From Stenogyne calaminthoides (Eukaryota > Streptophyta > Magnoliopsida > Lamiales > Lamiaceae): a DNA stretch of 64,000 nucleotides. A program made the translations under genes and the position numbers. Shown in pieces: positions 11,268-22,900 of the stretch (the stretch's first letter is position 1; each line of letters opens with the position of its first letter). The notes under the pieces are model-generated. The model did no database searches, was not told where the DNA came from, and was given only the letters and a program-made list of their open reading frames with translations. The DNA lies in assembly GCA_037126765.1 (NCBI GenBank), contig JBBCBC010000002.1, positions 17,267,853-17,331,852 on the forward strand, read 5' to 3'.

Positions 11268-11301
11268 CACTACAGGAAATTCGAGAAATCGCGACGAAAA
11301 A
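11268..11301 (+). mobile_element. CACTA-type transposon terminus (fragment)
   Basis: CACTACAGGAAATTCGAG followed by AAATCGCGACGAAAA has the form of the ends of plant CACTA (En/Spm) elements: CACTACA.GAAA, then repeats with CGCGACG. It stops abruptly at an LTR end, so only about 34 bp remain. Confidence 0.5.
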
Positions 11302-11371
11302 ATTCATGCTAGTAATAATTAAATAATTTAAATTGCACCTCGAATAGATCCGGACACCTTATTTCCCAACA
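11302..11371 (+). repeat. 3' end of a C-type LTR (fragment)
   Basis: ATTCATGCTAGTAATAATT ... CGAATAGATCCGGACA..TTATTTCCCAACA closely matches the last 85 bp of the element C LTR (37130-37214). It is not followed by a primer-binding site, so it is a fragment or a chimeric junction. Confidence 0.65.
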
Positions 11372-11497
11372 AGAAGATAGTAAAAATACTCCTAGCTTGG
11401 TTCGCCCGCAGACGTAGTCTTTTTAAAGATGAACTGGGTCAACAAATCTACTAAGTTCTTTATCGCTTTATGTTTAAAATTCATCGTTTAATTAACT
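11372..11497. other. Unassigned LTR-like debris
   Basis: GGTTCGCCCGCAGACGTAGTC and AACTGGGTCAACAAATC resemble the R-U5 part of copia LTRs. I could not match it to any other LTR in the window. Confidence 0.3.
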
Positions 11498-11922
11498 TGT
11501 TGGCCGGAATATTAAACCGGGCGCAACAATTCAGGCTGCCAGAGGTCGCAGATCCTGTCAACACTTAGAAAACGTGCGGAAAGCCGCAAGATCCACCCCC
11601 GATAGCTTTTTGGATTTAAAAACGTGTAGTCAGGATTTCGGACATGATAGATTTTTGGATTTAAAAACACAATAAATGGCAATTAATACATATTCCACAC
11701 GTCCGCATTAAATGCTTTGTAGGGCGTACGTCATAAAAATATGTGTACAGTAAAAGCAAATAAGATCAGATAATTGCATATGAGTAAACAAAAAGACAAA
11801 CAACAAAAATGTGTATCTGATTGACTGATATTTTAATCAGTCAATACCACATGAAGTTTGTTCAAGTCTGACTGATTTCTGTTGATCTTAATTTCTGCCT
11901 AATCCTTAGTATTTTCCCAACA
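11498..11922 (-). repeat. Putative 3' LTR of element B
   Basis: On the minus strand it begins TGTTGGGAAAATACTAAGG right after a purine tract and could end ...CCGGCCAACA at 11498, giving 425 bp. The start is well supported by the tract and by the distance to RNase H. The far end is a guess from the CCAACA ending. It does not resemble the LTR at the other end of B (33950-35337) beyond TGTTGGGAAA. Confidence 0.5.
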
Positions 11923-11934
11923 ATATCCCACTTC
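11923..11934 (-). other. Polypurine tract of element B
   Basis: The minus strand reads GAAGTGGGATAT directly before TGTTGGG, the usual form (AAGTGGGAGAT) in plant copia elements. Confidence 0.7.
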
Positions 11935-12149
11935 TCAGATCAGGTTTCTTCTGATCCTATCTGATCAGTTGAAGTTCCCCCTTCAACTGTTATCTCTTTT
12001 CTGATCAGTCCCTGGCTGATCCTCCCTGATCAGTTGAGGTCCCATTTCTCAACTGATCCTTCTTTTCTGATCAATTTCTTAACCAACTGTTCTCCAAGAG
12101 ACCAGTCCACCAAAGATTTCTGGTACACTTTGTCCTAAGTCCAGAAGTC

Positions 12150-12692
12150 CTAGCTCATTACATAGTTCTTTGAATCGACTTCAGCTAGTGGCTTGGTTAA
12201 GATACCAGCTCTCTGTTTATCAGTATGGATCTTTTCCATTCTGATATTCTTCTTTTCCACATGATCTCTTATAAAATGATGTATAACGTCCACATGCTTG
12301 CACCTTGTGTGTAGAACTCGATTCTGAGTGATTGCAATAGCGCTATTACTGTCACAGAATATGGACACGTTCGTAGTTATAATGTTATAATCCCTCAGCT
12401 GCTGACTAAGCCAGAGCAATTGGGAACAACAACTTCCTACGACCATGTATTCTGCTTCAGTAGTAGATGTGGCAACAGATGTCTGCTTCTTTGAAGACCA
12501 AGAGATCAGTTTGCTTAATAAGAACTGACATGTACCTGAGGTTGACTTTATGCCTATTCTGCAACCTCCATAATCAGAATCAGAATACCCACTAAGCTCT
12601 AGATTATAATCTAAAGGGTAGAATATACCAAGGTTTATTGTCTTCTTCAGATACTTAAGAATCCGCTTAGCTGCTTCCAGGTGGCTTTGCAT
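12150..12692 (-). pseudogene. RNase H domain of element B
   Basis: An open stretch of 180 codons holds YLKK, SGYSDSDYGGC, KSTSGTCQFL, SVATSTTEAEYM, FCDSNSAIAITQN, HTRCKHVDV and ILTKPLAE, the full series of copia RNase H blocks. The acidic residues of SDSDYGG and TEAEY are present. It is joined to the RT through a region (12693-12860) in which a stop or frameshift separates the two open frames. It ends in DSKNYVMS, a short tail after the domain. Confidence 0.88.
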
Positions 12693-13753
12693 CGGATTCT
12701 CCTGAAATCTGGCACATTCACCTACTGCGAATGTTATGTCTGGTATGCTGGCAGTCAGGTATATTAATGATCCAATGAGAGCCCTATATTCTTTCTAATT
12801 AGTTTTCTGACCATTTTCATCTGGATCCATCTTGAATCCAGTCATCATAGGAATTTTGGCTACCTTACTGTTTCAATTCCAAACTTAGCCAACAGATTCC
12901 TAGTGTATTTTATCTGACAAATGAATATCCCTTCTGTAGTTTGTTTAACTAGAAGACCCAGAAAGTAATTCATCTGACCCATCATGGACATCTCGAACTT
13001 CCCTTGCATCAGTTTGCTGAATCTGTCACATAAGCTCTTGTTGGGAGATCCGAAGATGATATCGTCAACATAGATCTGAACCATCAGAATGTCTTCACCA
13101 TCTTCTATTTTGAACAAGGTTCCATCTATGACTCCTTTAGTGAATCCACTCTCTACCAAGAACTGGGATAGTGTATCATACCAAGCTCGGGGAGCCTGTT
13201 TCAGGCCATAAAGAGCTTTTCTTAAACTGTACACCTGATTGCCCTTTTCAAAGCTAGGAGTTTGTTCAACATAAACTTCCTCCGCTAGTACCCCATTTAA
13301 CAATGCACTTTTTATGTCCATCTGATACACAGTAAACCCTCTGCGGGCAGCATATGCCAGAAACAACCGAATGGCTTCCAGGCGAGCGACTAGTGCAAAG
13401 GTCTCATCATAATCAATCCCTTCTGATTGTGAATACACCTTCACAACAAGTCTTGCCTTATTTCTGGTGATGAAATTATTCTCATCCTTCTTGTTCTTGA
13501 ATACCCACTTGGTGCCTATCACGTCTTGGTGAGTTGGTCTGTTTACAAGTTCCCAAACCTGATTCCTCTCGAATTGCTCTAATTCTTCTTGCATAGCTAG
13601 AATCCAGCTGGCATCTTGTAGAGCTTCTTCTATTGTGGTAGGTTCCTTTAAAGACAGATAGCAATAGTACATAGCACTTTCACCAACCTGATGTCTAGTT
13701 TGGACTCGAGTATTAGGATTGCCGATTATCTGATCAGTCGGATGGTCTTTCAA
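12693..13753 (-). pseudogene. Reverse transcriptase of element B
   Basis: The main open frame (12860-13753) begins upstream of the copia RT and shows GTKWVFKNKKDE, NKARLVV, YDETFALVARLEAIR, VYQMDIKSALLNG, YGLKQAPRAWYD and the catalytic YVDDIIFGSPNKSL. Asp residues of the active site are intact. Leu replaces the usual Phe in KSAFLNG. The part from 12860 down to 12693 (GSLIYLTAS.PDITFAV) continues in a different frame with a stop. It copies the element RNA into cDNA in the particle. Confidence 0.9.
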
Positions 13754-14147
13754 CCAAGTCCTTCTTTTCTAATGTATATCAGTTTGGACATTGTCATCCT
13801 CTTCTGATATTGAGTCACTAGGGGTTGGGAGTGGTATAGTAATAGGATCCACTTGGCATGGACAAGTCTCAGCTGATGTTGGAATCATCATAGGCTGATG
13901 TCTATCTTCCAGAACATCAGGTGTTCCCCCTGAACCAGATGATTTAGTTGTTATTGTCCCAGCTATACTAGCTTCTTCATCGACAGTTGTACATACCTTA
14001 GGGTCTGATTGACCTGGTGAAAAATTAAGATCAAGTTTAGGAACATATACTGTTACGTGATCTTATCCCTTTTCCTTGATACTTATCCATTTTCTGAGCA
14101 TCAAGTACTGGTTGATCTGGTACTGCTTGTTCTGAGACAGATTTCTC

Positions 14148-15012
14148 TTATTCAGAGGATGTCTCATCAAAGACCACATGAGGTGTCTCCTCCACAAATA
14201 GGGTTCGCCTGTTGAACACCCTGAAAGCTTTGCTGGTTGAGGAATATCCTAAAAATATACCCTCATCTGACTTAGCTTCAAAAGTTTTCAACTGGCTCTT
14301 CCATTGTTGTGAATAAATCACTTGCACCAAAAAATATGGAAGTAAGAAACACGAGGTTTTCTGCCCTTCCGCAGTTCATAAGGTGTTTTGAAGTGAATCT
14401 TAGTCAGAGAACATCTGTTCTGAGTGTGACATGTTGTGTTGATAGCTTCTGCCCAGAAACGGTTTGGAGTTGCATGTTCAGCCAACATTGTGCGAGCAGC
14501 TTCCTTAAGTGTTCAGTTTCTTCTTTCTGCTACGCCATTCTGTTGTGGTGTTCTGGCGGCTGATGTTTCATGTTGTATACCAAACTCAGTGCAAAAATCA
14601 GTTATAAAAGAGTTCAGAAACTTTGTACCTTTATCTGATCTGATTTTCACGATACTGATACCCTTCTCATTCTGCAATCTCTTGAGCAGCTCAGGTATCT
14701 TTGTTGTAGTTTCATTCTTCTTATACAAGAATACAACTCAGGTAAACTTGGAATAATCATCCACGATCACCAGAGTGTATTTGCATCCGTTGAAACTAAG
14801 TGGTGTAACTGGTCTAAATAAATTCATGTCGAGCAAAGTTGCAATACTCTGCTGGATGCTAGTCTTCGGATCCCCTTAAATGAGGCATTAACCTGTTTTC
14901 CCTTTTGACATGCAACACATGTCTGATCCTTAGAGAATACTTCATTCGGGAGACCCTCAACCAAGGACATCCTTGCTATCTTGTTAAGAGTCTTAAAGTT
15001 CAGATGGCTCAT
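14148..15012 (-). pseudogene. Integrase region of element B
   Basis: The order, read leftwards, is the His-His-Cys-Cys zinc part (WLWHKRMSHLNFKTL ... CVACQKGKQ, about 15025-14890), then the catalytic core with VIVDDYSKFT near 14765, IRSDKGTKF and TPQQNGVAERRN. The tail (EGIFLGYSSTSKAFRVFNRRT) lies near 14148-14330. The three core acidic positions are recognisable, but Lys replaces Glu in KGTEF and a stop replaces Trp after FT at about 14739. The protein would insert cDNA into the genome. Solo LTR H lies just upstream in the reading direction. Confidence 0.82.
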
Positions 15013-15091
15013 TCTCTTGTGCCAGAGCCAACTTTTGCTTTTGGAACTCTTAACAATCAGGCATGCATTTCTTGGACAACTGTTCTATTAG

Positions 15092-16669
15092 TGTTAGTGT
15101 CCTAGAGACAATCAATTGTAAGGATATAATACTCGTTGATATTCAGTTTGATTTAATATTATAGTTCACTTAATATTAATGTATGGCAATACACCTGTTT
15201 GAATATTATGTTTGATTGTTGTGTTCCCATGAGTCATTGATGTCATTGAGGTTGTGAGAACTCAGATAACTTAAACATGATTCTCAAATAGCCCCGATCA
15301 AGGATCATCAAGAATGAGATATTGATGATGTAATGGAGATTGGTGTGCGATCTGCATCATACTCTTAGAGAGTGTAGTAAGATCTCACTTACTACGAGAT
15401 ACTAGGTATCTCATGATGGATGCACAAATACCATAGAGGGTATTGGTATACCCATCCGAGAAACCGTTTGATGTATTTCCACTATATGTGTCTGCGGGTA
15501 TCTCGGTTAGTGGGAGCGATGCGATACTCCTTTGACTTGAGGTCAATACTCACAACATGTGTGGGATGATGAACTTTGACCATGACCAATGCTTGCACCC
15601 TTCCATGGTTAGATACGGCTTGGATTGGGTTCATCACGAAGTACATGTGTGTGGTAGTTGAGCCAAGAATAGGATTCATTTCTCAAAGTGGATTTAGAGA
15701 GAATACTCATCTTCTCATCATAATTGGATCAAAGTCATCGGCCGATGCACGACAACTTAGACTTTGTGGCTAAGTGTGACATACATGATCAATTAGTGAT
15801 TGGATATAACATGATTAAGTTATTTGAATAGACACTTCATCATGTTCAAGACTTAATCGAGTATTCGCGAATGAAAAGAGGAAATCGTAATAGCCCATGT
15901 TTCAGTTACAGGTAGATGCACATTTCTCGCGACGTACCTCATATATTGAGAATGTCTGATTTATTGTCTAGGGTTCAATTAAGACCGTTAGTTTGACTAA
16001 TCGCTTGATATATGAGGGTCTATGGGTCACACAACAAGTAATTCCCTTTTACGGATTGGTTGATTAAATGTTAAATTTGATTTAATGTTTAATTTATGGA
16101 GAATTAATTAATAATAGATTAATTTGGAATTAATTATTATTAATATTTAATTAAATTGGATTTAATTAAATAAGAATTCCCAATAATTATATTTGGAATA
16201 TAATTATAGGATTTAATGTATATGGAAATAAATCGTAGAGATTTTCATATAAGACATTTAAATCCGAAGAGATTTATATTTAGGGAATTAAATTAAAAAG
16301 AATTAATTTAATTCAAGATTAGGGATTTTATTTCCCTAATTGGATTAACTTAAGATTTAAGTTGGGCTTTTCCTATATATACAAGCTCTTAGGAATTCAC
16401 AAAAGACGTTGATTCATATTTCTCCATAAAATCTAGAATAGGAATTTTCCTAGCAAATTCCGTCTCAGATTCAACGCTGGCAAAATATGTTCAAGTCCGT
16501 GAACGGGGATTACGTGGATAACATAGTAGAGAAATATGCGTACGGTTTACTGTAAGATTTCTCTTTCTGTTTATACGTATTCAATTATGCAATTACGTGT
16601 TCGTTGTTGGTGAACTGTTTAATTCCACTGTGCATGTATTACGTGTTTACGTGCCTCTAAATTCCAATA
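15092..16669 (+). mobile_element. Solo LTR H inserted in element B pol
   Basis: It starts TGTTAGTGTCCTAGAGAC, a familiar copia LTR beginning, and ends ...AAATTCCAATA, a degenerate form of CCAACA. Inside is a TATA box at 16373-16381, and no coding sequence. The two sides are pieces of one gene: the end of B protease (16673) and the start of B integrase (15012). TTCTA occurs at 15083-15087 and 16670-16674 and may be the target duplication, although the left copy is 4 bp from the TG. The length is 1,578 bp. The orientation is given by the TATA box. Confidence 0.72.
16373..16381 (+). promoter_or_regulatory. TATA box of solo LTR H
   Basis: CTATATATA followed by CAAGCTCTTAGG, about 290 bp before the LTR end. 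Confidence 0.6.
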
Positions 16670-16672
16670 TTT

Positions 16673-17053
16673 CTAGTCTACAGTGTAGATCGTTCCCATT
16701 CTGGAACCAGTTAGCAAAATCTGTTGAGTGGCTCGATTCTTGATAGTGCATTGATCAGTTGAAAACTCAACACTGAATCCATTGTCGCAGAATTGTGAAA
16801 CCGATAACAGGTTATGCTTCAAATCATCGACATACAAGATTCCAGTAACATGTACATCATCATTCTCTAAGATTTCGAATCCTCTGGTGAAACCAAAGTT
16901 ATCGTCACCAAAGAGTACACATGGGTCTTCTTGTTCTATGTATGAACTGAGGAGATGTTTGTTTTCAGTCATGTGCCTTGAGCATCCACTATCGATGTAC
17001 CAGATAGTTTCTTGTACACCTCCTTTATTGGCTAAACCCATGCGAGCCTGCAA
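16673..17053 (-). pseudogene. Aspartic protease of element B
   Basis: The open stretch contains IWYIDSGCSRHMT, the copia protease active site with its catalytic Asp intact. It is followed by FGDDNFGFTRGF and GILYVDDLKHNLLSVSQFCD, which form the second half of the fold and the link to integrase. It would cut the Gag-Pol polyprotein during particle maturation. It is cut off at 16673 by solo LTR H. Upstream, the frame is separated from gag by stops. Element G has Glu at the position of the catalytic Asp. Confidence 0.85.
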
Positions 17054-17059
17054 ACAAAT

Positions 17060-17669
17060 CAGGCTTTAGGTACCCCTGTAGGATTGGGTCCTGAGGTCTT
17101 AGTGTTACCTTTCGGGATCAAACAAACAGGGCACTTCTATGGTAATCATCAAGATCAGAAGGCCTAATTTGTCTCCCATAAGCATCTACATAATCATACA
17201 TCTCTTCATGTGCTTTCTGGTCAATATGATTACGAGTGTGAACCTTGGATGAATCAGAAAACTTGAGATTTTTTTGATTAGTTTGTCTTCTTTTCTAGTT
17301 AAAGGGGTAGGTACGACTGCTACCATCAAAAGATTCATATCTCTTTTGCACAAATGGATTCTGCAGTTCACCCTTAGCATGTTGGTTAGGCAGCTTGACC
17401 TGATTAGGTCTCAAATTAGACTTTCCCTTGCGAGATTGTCCTTTTTGATTTCTAATCTGCTGATTAGGCTGAGGTCTCTTCAGAAGAACAGGGTTCTTCC
17501 GTTGATTCCTCGGCTGATTAGGCACTCGCCTTTCCTATTCAGCAGGTCTTTTTCCCTTCTTCGATACAGATTTGGAATATCGTGTATCTTGTCTAGAAAC
17601 CTTCCTAAATTCACTTTTGGAATGTGAACCAGGTTGGATATATGAGGATCCAGAAGGGCTATCAAACCC
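17060..17669 (-). pseudogene. 3' part of gag of element B
   Basis: The translation is rich in Arg, Lys, Gln and Pro (PNQPRNQRKNPVLLKRPQPN) and continues to EEMYDYVDAYGRQIRPSDLDDYH and a VPKA-stop just before protease. This is the basic C-terminal tail of gag. Several frames are needed (17186-17380, 17295-17525, 17480-17665). The gene resumes at 32000 on the far side of element G. The five bases AACCC at 17665-17669 are repeated at 32000-32004. Confidence 0.75.
17665..17669. repeat. Target site duplication of element G, left copy
   Basis: AACCC. The right copy is at 32000-32004. Confidence 0.85.
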
Positions 17670-17695
17670 TGTTGGTCCCGATGCTAATGAGTCTC

Positions 17696-17723
17696 ACACG
17701 TGTATGGGGGGGGATACACGTGT
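17696..17723 (-). repeat. LTR-end hairpin of element G 3' LTR
   Basis: ACACGTGTAT and ATACACGTGT arms surround a homopolymer loop of G on the plus strand. The corresponding place in the 5' LTR (about 30078-30105) is degenerate. Confidence 0.65.
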
Positions 17724-18728
17724 TCAGTGATTTTTTAAAACTTTTCTTTCACTGAGGTCAGATGGGTCAAGTTATCCTGATGATTTTGCCCTGAGAAGCC
17801 CGGATTGCCCTGAGTCAAAGTCTACTGAGACAATGATCTTGAGCTACTTTCAGAAGCTTCAGATTAGCCCAACTGAGCCTGAGTTTATCAGAGATCCTGA
17901 GGCGCTTGGATCAGATAATTATCTTACTGAACCCTCAGTAGAGTTAGTTCAGTTTGGTAACTATCTGTTCTAGCTACTCAAGTGTGCGGAATGGTTGGCC
18001 CTAAGTTTATACTCGTTTTAGCTTTGCTGAAAATCTTCCCTTCAATAAAACAGTGATTAAGGCTGTGATCAATTTGATGCAACTTCAGTGGATTGGTTCC
18101 AACTGAATATCAGTGAACTATGCTTTCAGTGAAAAACATGCAGCAGATAATAATGCAGTACAGAAAGCAAAACAACACATCAATTATAGTGGTTCAGAGA
18201 CTCAAGCTCCTACGTCCACTCTCTCTGATCTTCAGAGAAATTTCTTAACCACTTCCTAAAGCTTTCTGGCTAACTCACTGTAGCTTACTCGCTTTTCTAC
18301 CTTGAGTTTTCTGGCTGACTCACTGCAGCTTACTAACTCAAACACACACAAGTGTTCAAACTACCACAAGTAGCTTACTAACTTCTTCTCCAGAGTTTTC
18401 TGGCTAACTCACTGTAGCTTACTAACTCTTTACAACTCCAACTCACCAACAAAACACCCACAAACTACCTTAACAAAGGGTTTGGGTTTTGGGTTGGTTT
18501 CCAACTAGGGTGAGATATCCTTTACAATAAGAACTAATGCAAAGGTTAGGATATCTCTTCTAAGCTTTGGATATATCTATCACTCTAGGCTTAGAATAGT
18601 GAGCTCTCTCAAATGTGAAACACTTGGGAAATTCTAGGTTTTATGAGTGCTTCAATTTACAATAATACGAATGAGCTCTTGAGTTGCTTTGAAATTTCCC
18701 GTGACCTCTTAATATAAAGGCTCACTAG

Positions 18729-18737
18729 TATTTATAC
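18729..18737 (-). promoter_or_regulatory. TATA box of the element G 3' LTR
   Basis: The minus strand reads GTATAAATA. In the 5' LTR the same place (about 31048-31056) reads CTCTAAATA, so the promoter that would drive the element is damaged. Confidence 0.6.
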
Positions 18738-19645
18738 AACTTCACCAAGGTCACTCTTGAAAAACTATCCGTTGGAAGAGGTAGCTTCATGAGTTTCCTC
18801 TTATGGTGTTTGATGAACGGCTATATTTAGGGTTTGAACACTCCCTTGCATGTTTTAGGAAATATGTTGTCATGTAGCCAATCACCAATTTTTACAGTCT
18901 AGAACTTAGTACTACTGACATGATTCAGGGTCCTGTCTCTTTCAGTGTCAGTAAAGTACAGTGTTGTCTTCCTCTGATTGGTTCTTGTCTTCAGTGAATG
19001 TAGACAAATAAAACGGTTCTTTTTGGCCAATCTCTCTGAATGAGACAACCTTAAACAACACTTAGACTTAGTTCCTTTTGTCTGCATATGAATGTTTTGG
19101 GCAATATCTACTTTTATGAATATTTGTGTTTTTTCAGTTTTTGTAGCTTTCAGATAGATATTATTCAGTGCCTCTGAACATTCAGGTTATACTGAGTATT
19201 CAGTATCTTACTGCGTCTTCAGTAACTACTGGGTCTTCAGTATCTTCTGAGTCTTCAGTGTCTTCAGTGGCATACTGAGTCTTCAATGTCTTCAATGACA
19301 TACTGAGTCTTCAGTGTCTTCAGTGACATACTGAGTCTTCAGTTTCTTTAGCAACTTACTGAGTCTTCAGTGTCTTCAGTTACTTACTGAGTCTTCAGTG
19401 TCTTCATCAACTTTACTTAGTCTTCAGTGTGTTCAGCAACTTACTGAGTCTTCAGTGTCTTCATCAACTTACTGAGTCTTCAGTATCTAACCTGATCTAT
19501 ATCTGCTGACCATACATGGTGGAGATAACTTCCTGAACAATCTATACTGAAACCTGACTCAGTCTATCAAGATTATCCTGAACATGTCATACTCAGGGTT
19601 TTTGGCATCTAATCAAAACTTCTTTATTAAATTCATCTCCCAACA

Positions 19646-19659
19646 ATTTCCCCCTTTTT
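19646..19659 (-). other. Polypurine tract of element G
   Basis: The minus strand reads AAAAAGGGGGAAAT directly before the 3' LTR, identical to those of E and F. Confidence 0.88.
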
Positions 19660-19796
19660 GTGATGCCAAAACCATCTTGTTATATTTAAGAAAACCTAAC
19701 CTATACTCAGGTTTCAGTTTATCTATTACAATCCAACATGGTAATTCTCCCAACAATTTCAAAACATAAGGCATATCAAACTTAAAAGACATGTAA

Positions 19797-19819
19797 AAAG
19801 ATAATGAGATATTATCTTT
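19797..19819 (-). other. Conserved 3' hairpin of element G
   Basis: AAAGATAAT, five-base loop, ATTATCTTT, 89 bp downstream of the ORF3 stop in the reading direction. Confidence 0.55.
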
Positions 19820-19907
19820 GAGCATAAAGATAAAATTTTCATTGATGTAAGATAAGAGTTACAGATTAAAATGAAAATCAAAAACAAAATACAGAAGTAC
19901 AAAGTCT

Positions 19908-22900
19908 TCAGTCTTCTTCCACTTCATCCTCTGGCACTTCCAGGTTGAACATCCCATAGTATCTCTTCTTCAGTTCATCTCTTGCCTTGATGATTTCAGA
20001 ATTGTTTCCTGTTAGGCCTAGCTGGATGGCATACTGGGCTATTTCCTGAGAAATGGCTGCCTCATTTACATAGCCATTCTCAAATCTAGGAGCTGGGTAA
20101 GTGTATGGACCAGGGGCTACTATCTGAGTATTTCCTTCATCTGCCAAGTTCAGCCAACTTTGCAGGTACTTAGGATAGAATGTCAGTAAGTATTCAATGA
20201 AGGCTTCATTCATATCCGAGCTGCTCCCCCTCCATTCTCTCAGAATCTCATAATATAACCAGAAGGTTCTCTTGATCTCCTCCCATGCATCATTGAACTG
20301 AATAGGCATCCACTTGTCAATTTGCGGCCATTTCTGAGTTTTTTCTGTACCCCTCCTTTTGCTCAAAAACTTTTTAAAACCACTTCTTCTTTTCTGCTCT
20401 TCTTCTTTCTTTTTCCTGATCAAAGGAACACCTGACACAGAAGCAGCAGTCTTCTTCTCTTTTTCGATTTGAAGGATTTTCAGAGTTTTCTTGGTATTGA
20501 AGACTTCTTTCTGAATTTTAGTTTCTTCTTTTTCAGCTTCTTCCTCAGATTCTTCAAAATCCATTATCAATTTCCTCTGAGTAGGCTTAGAAGCTTTAGC
20601 TCTTTTCTTCTTTTCTTGTTCCACAAATGCCACAGCCTTTCTCTTTCCAGGTCTGACATGATCTTCACCGGCTTGGCTTGTCTCAATCATCCTTCTATCA
20701 CTCAGTTTCTCAGAAATTACTTCCTGAACGGTTTGATCATTTGTCTGAGTGAAGGTAGGTTTCTCAGCTTCTTTGAATTTTAGTTTCTCAGTGGCTTCAA
20801 TTTCTCTAAAGGCATCAGCAATTTTCTTTCTTTCAGCTTCTTTCTGAGCCTTTCTCTCCAGGGTTTGTGCCAACAACTCACTTAATTTGCCACCAGGCCT
20901 TTCCCCCTTTTTGGCACCATACCTTGGGAGTAGTTGAGTCAGTGCAGTATCCATATGGTATTGCTCTTTGATTATACTTCGCACATCCTCTGCCAACTGA
21001 TCATGCTCATCCTCTATCCCTCTCATGTAATTCTTAGCCATTGAGAACTCATCTGAAAGAGGTGCAAACTGATTTGAGAAGACATCATGCATCATCTCTG
21101 TCATCTTGGTCATGAGCATAGAGCCCATTTCCTCAACAGCTGTTTTGATTATCAGATCATTCTTCTCAATCAGCTTTGCTTCAAGATAGGCAGTTCTTTC
21201 TTGATACATCTTCTTCATGTTGGCATTAAGCTCTGCATGTACTCCATCAATCTTTCCATCTAATGAAGCTAATTTACCTGATAGAGTTGTTTGAAGCGTA
21301 TCAGATGATGAACTCAGGTTCTGCATTTTCTGATTTTGAGTAGCCAGAACTAACTCCATCTGAGTCATCTTGTCTGTGAGAATTGTTTGCAGCATGTTTG
21401 ATGAAGAGCTTAGATTCTCAATCTTTTGAGATTGACCTGCCAGTATCTCTTCCATCCTTGGCTCTATCTTCTTTAATTCATCCAGGATTGGTGTGAAATC
21501 AACCACTGGAGTTTGTGCAACATTTTCCAACTGAGCTCGGTGCTCCAACTGAGCCTCAGTCTGCATATCATACATAACAGATTTAAAGATAGGAACTTCA
21601 GTAGCTTTGGCATAATGTATAATAGTGCCAAAAGGTACCTGAAGAGTGCTAACTTCAGTCTGAGGATGTGTGATATCAGTCTGTGTAGCATCAGTGTCCT
21701 TCTCCATCTGACTTTCAGTCTCTTTCTCTTTCTCAGCATCGATCTGAGGTTCCTTCTCCCCCTCAGATTATTTTTTAGCATCATCTTGTTTTTCACCATC
21801 TTTATCTTGATCCTCATCTCCTTCTGGATTCATAAAACTGGAGGCATCAACATCAGCTTTCCTTTTCTCAGCCACCTTTCTCTTTACTAGCTCATCAAAG
21901 TCAGCAATTTTCATTCTGAGCTTGGTCTTCCTGAACCCAGAGAACTCTGTCAAAACAGCAGTCTCAGCATTTCACCAATCTTCTCCTCTGAAGGAGGCTA
22001 TATTCAGCATCTCTTGAAGAGTCTGATTCAGGATGTAGACCGTGGTTCTGAGTCTGAAGAAGAGATCCTGAAGGTCAGGATATGCATTAAGCTCAGGGTA
22101 TCTATCCTGGATGAACCGTTCCCCCTTGCTTCGCCATTCAGTTTCTTCTGCCTCTCCCTTCTTCAACTTTGGGCTCTCAGGGACAGTTGGATCGGATTGT
22201 ACAAGTTCTAGTGCTGATGGATCAAGAAATGGTTCATTCAGAAGCGCATCCAAATTCAGCAATTCCTGAGGTTCAGAGAAGTTTCGAGTACCTCAGAGAA
22301 AACCTGTTCCTCAGTTTCTTGATCTTGCACATTTGTCACAACCTGAGCAAGAACCTGAAGTGGAGATTTCAACCCTTGCTGGCCTTCAGGTTGAGTTTCT
22401 TCAGTGTCGCTGACCTCCTCCTCAGTAATAGATTGAAGCCTTCTGCGCTTCTGAGGAGCCAGTGTTTTCTTCTTCAATTTTTCTCCTTTCTCTCTTTTAA
22501 CTTGCATCAGGGCTTTCCCCCTGGCTTGTCTGGCTTCTTCAGCAGTTTCTTCTTCAACAGTCTCCTCGTGAAACTCAGAGTGTTTCTCTTTCTTTCCTCT
22601 CAAAGTCTTCTTTGTTGGTTTGAACAGGATTTTTGACTTTGGAAAGGAAGTGGAATTGGCAAAGATGTCCTCCTCTTCTCTGCACATTTCCAAGTTAAAT
22701 GCAATCTTAGTTGCATGTAGAATCTTTCCTTTGACAACTACAGAGCCATTCACCTTCTTAATTCGTTTGGCTTGATCGCTCACCACCTTGATCAAATAGT
22801 GCAACCAGTTGAATGCCGTGGAAGGTGAATCTTCAATCGCCGCCATTAGCCTTAACTTAGGCGTGCTTATCTGTTCGAAACAACCAGATCTACTCATGAT

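Larger units (their letters stand above)
17670..19645 (-). repeat. 3' LTR of element G
   Basis: The minus strand reads TGTTGGGAGATG ... CATCGGGACCAACA over 1,976 bp. U3 contains a dense run of CTTCAGTGTCTTCAGT-type short repeats at 19200-19500, and the TATA box is at 18729-18737. The R-U5 part has tandem GTAGCTTACT blocks at 18290-18440. The hairpin with ACACGTGT arms is at 17696-17723. This copy keeps the ACTG/CAGT motifs that the 5' LTR has lost. Confidence 0.92.

Noticed and set aside
19200..19500. Regularly spaced CTTCAGTGTCTTCAGT units, superficially like a CRISPR array
   Set aside because: Units are short, directly adjacent and variable, without unique spacers. They form the U3 repeat of an LTR in a plant genome.
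22169..22636. 155-codon plus-strand open frame (also 22809-23156, 21513-21890, 58202-58723)
   Set aside because: They lie antisense to ORF3 copies and are rich in Leu, Phe and Ser, as expected of the reverse frame of Lys/Glu-rich coding sequence.
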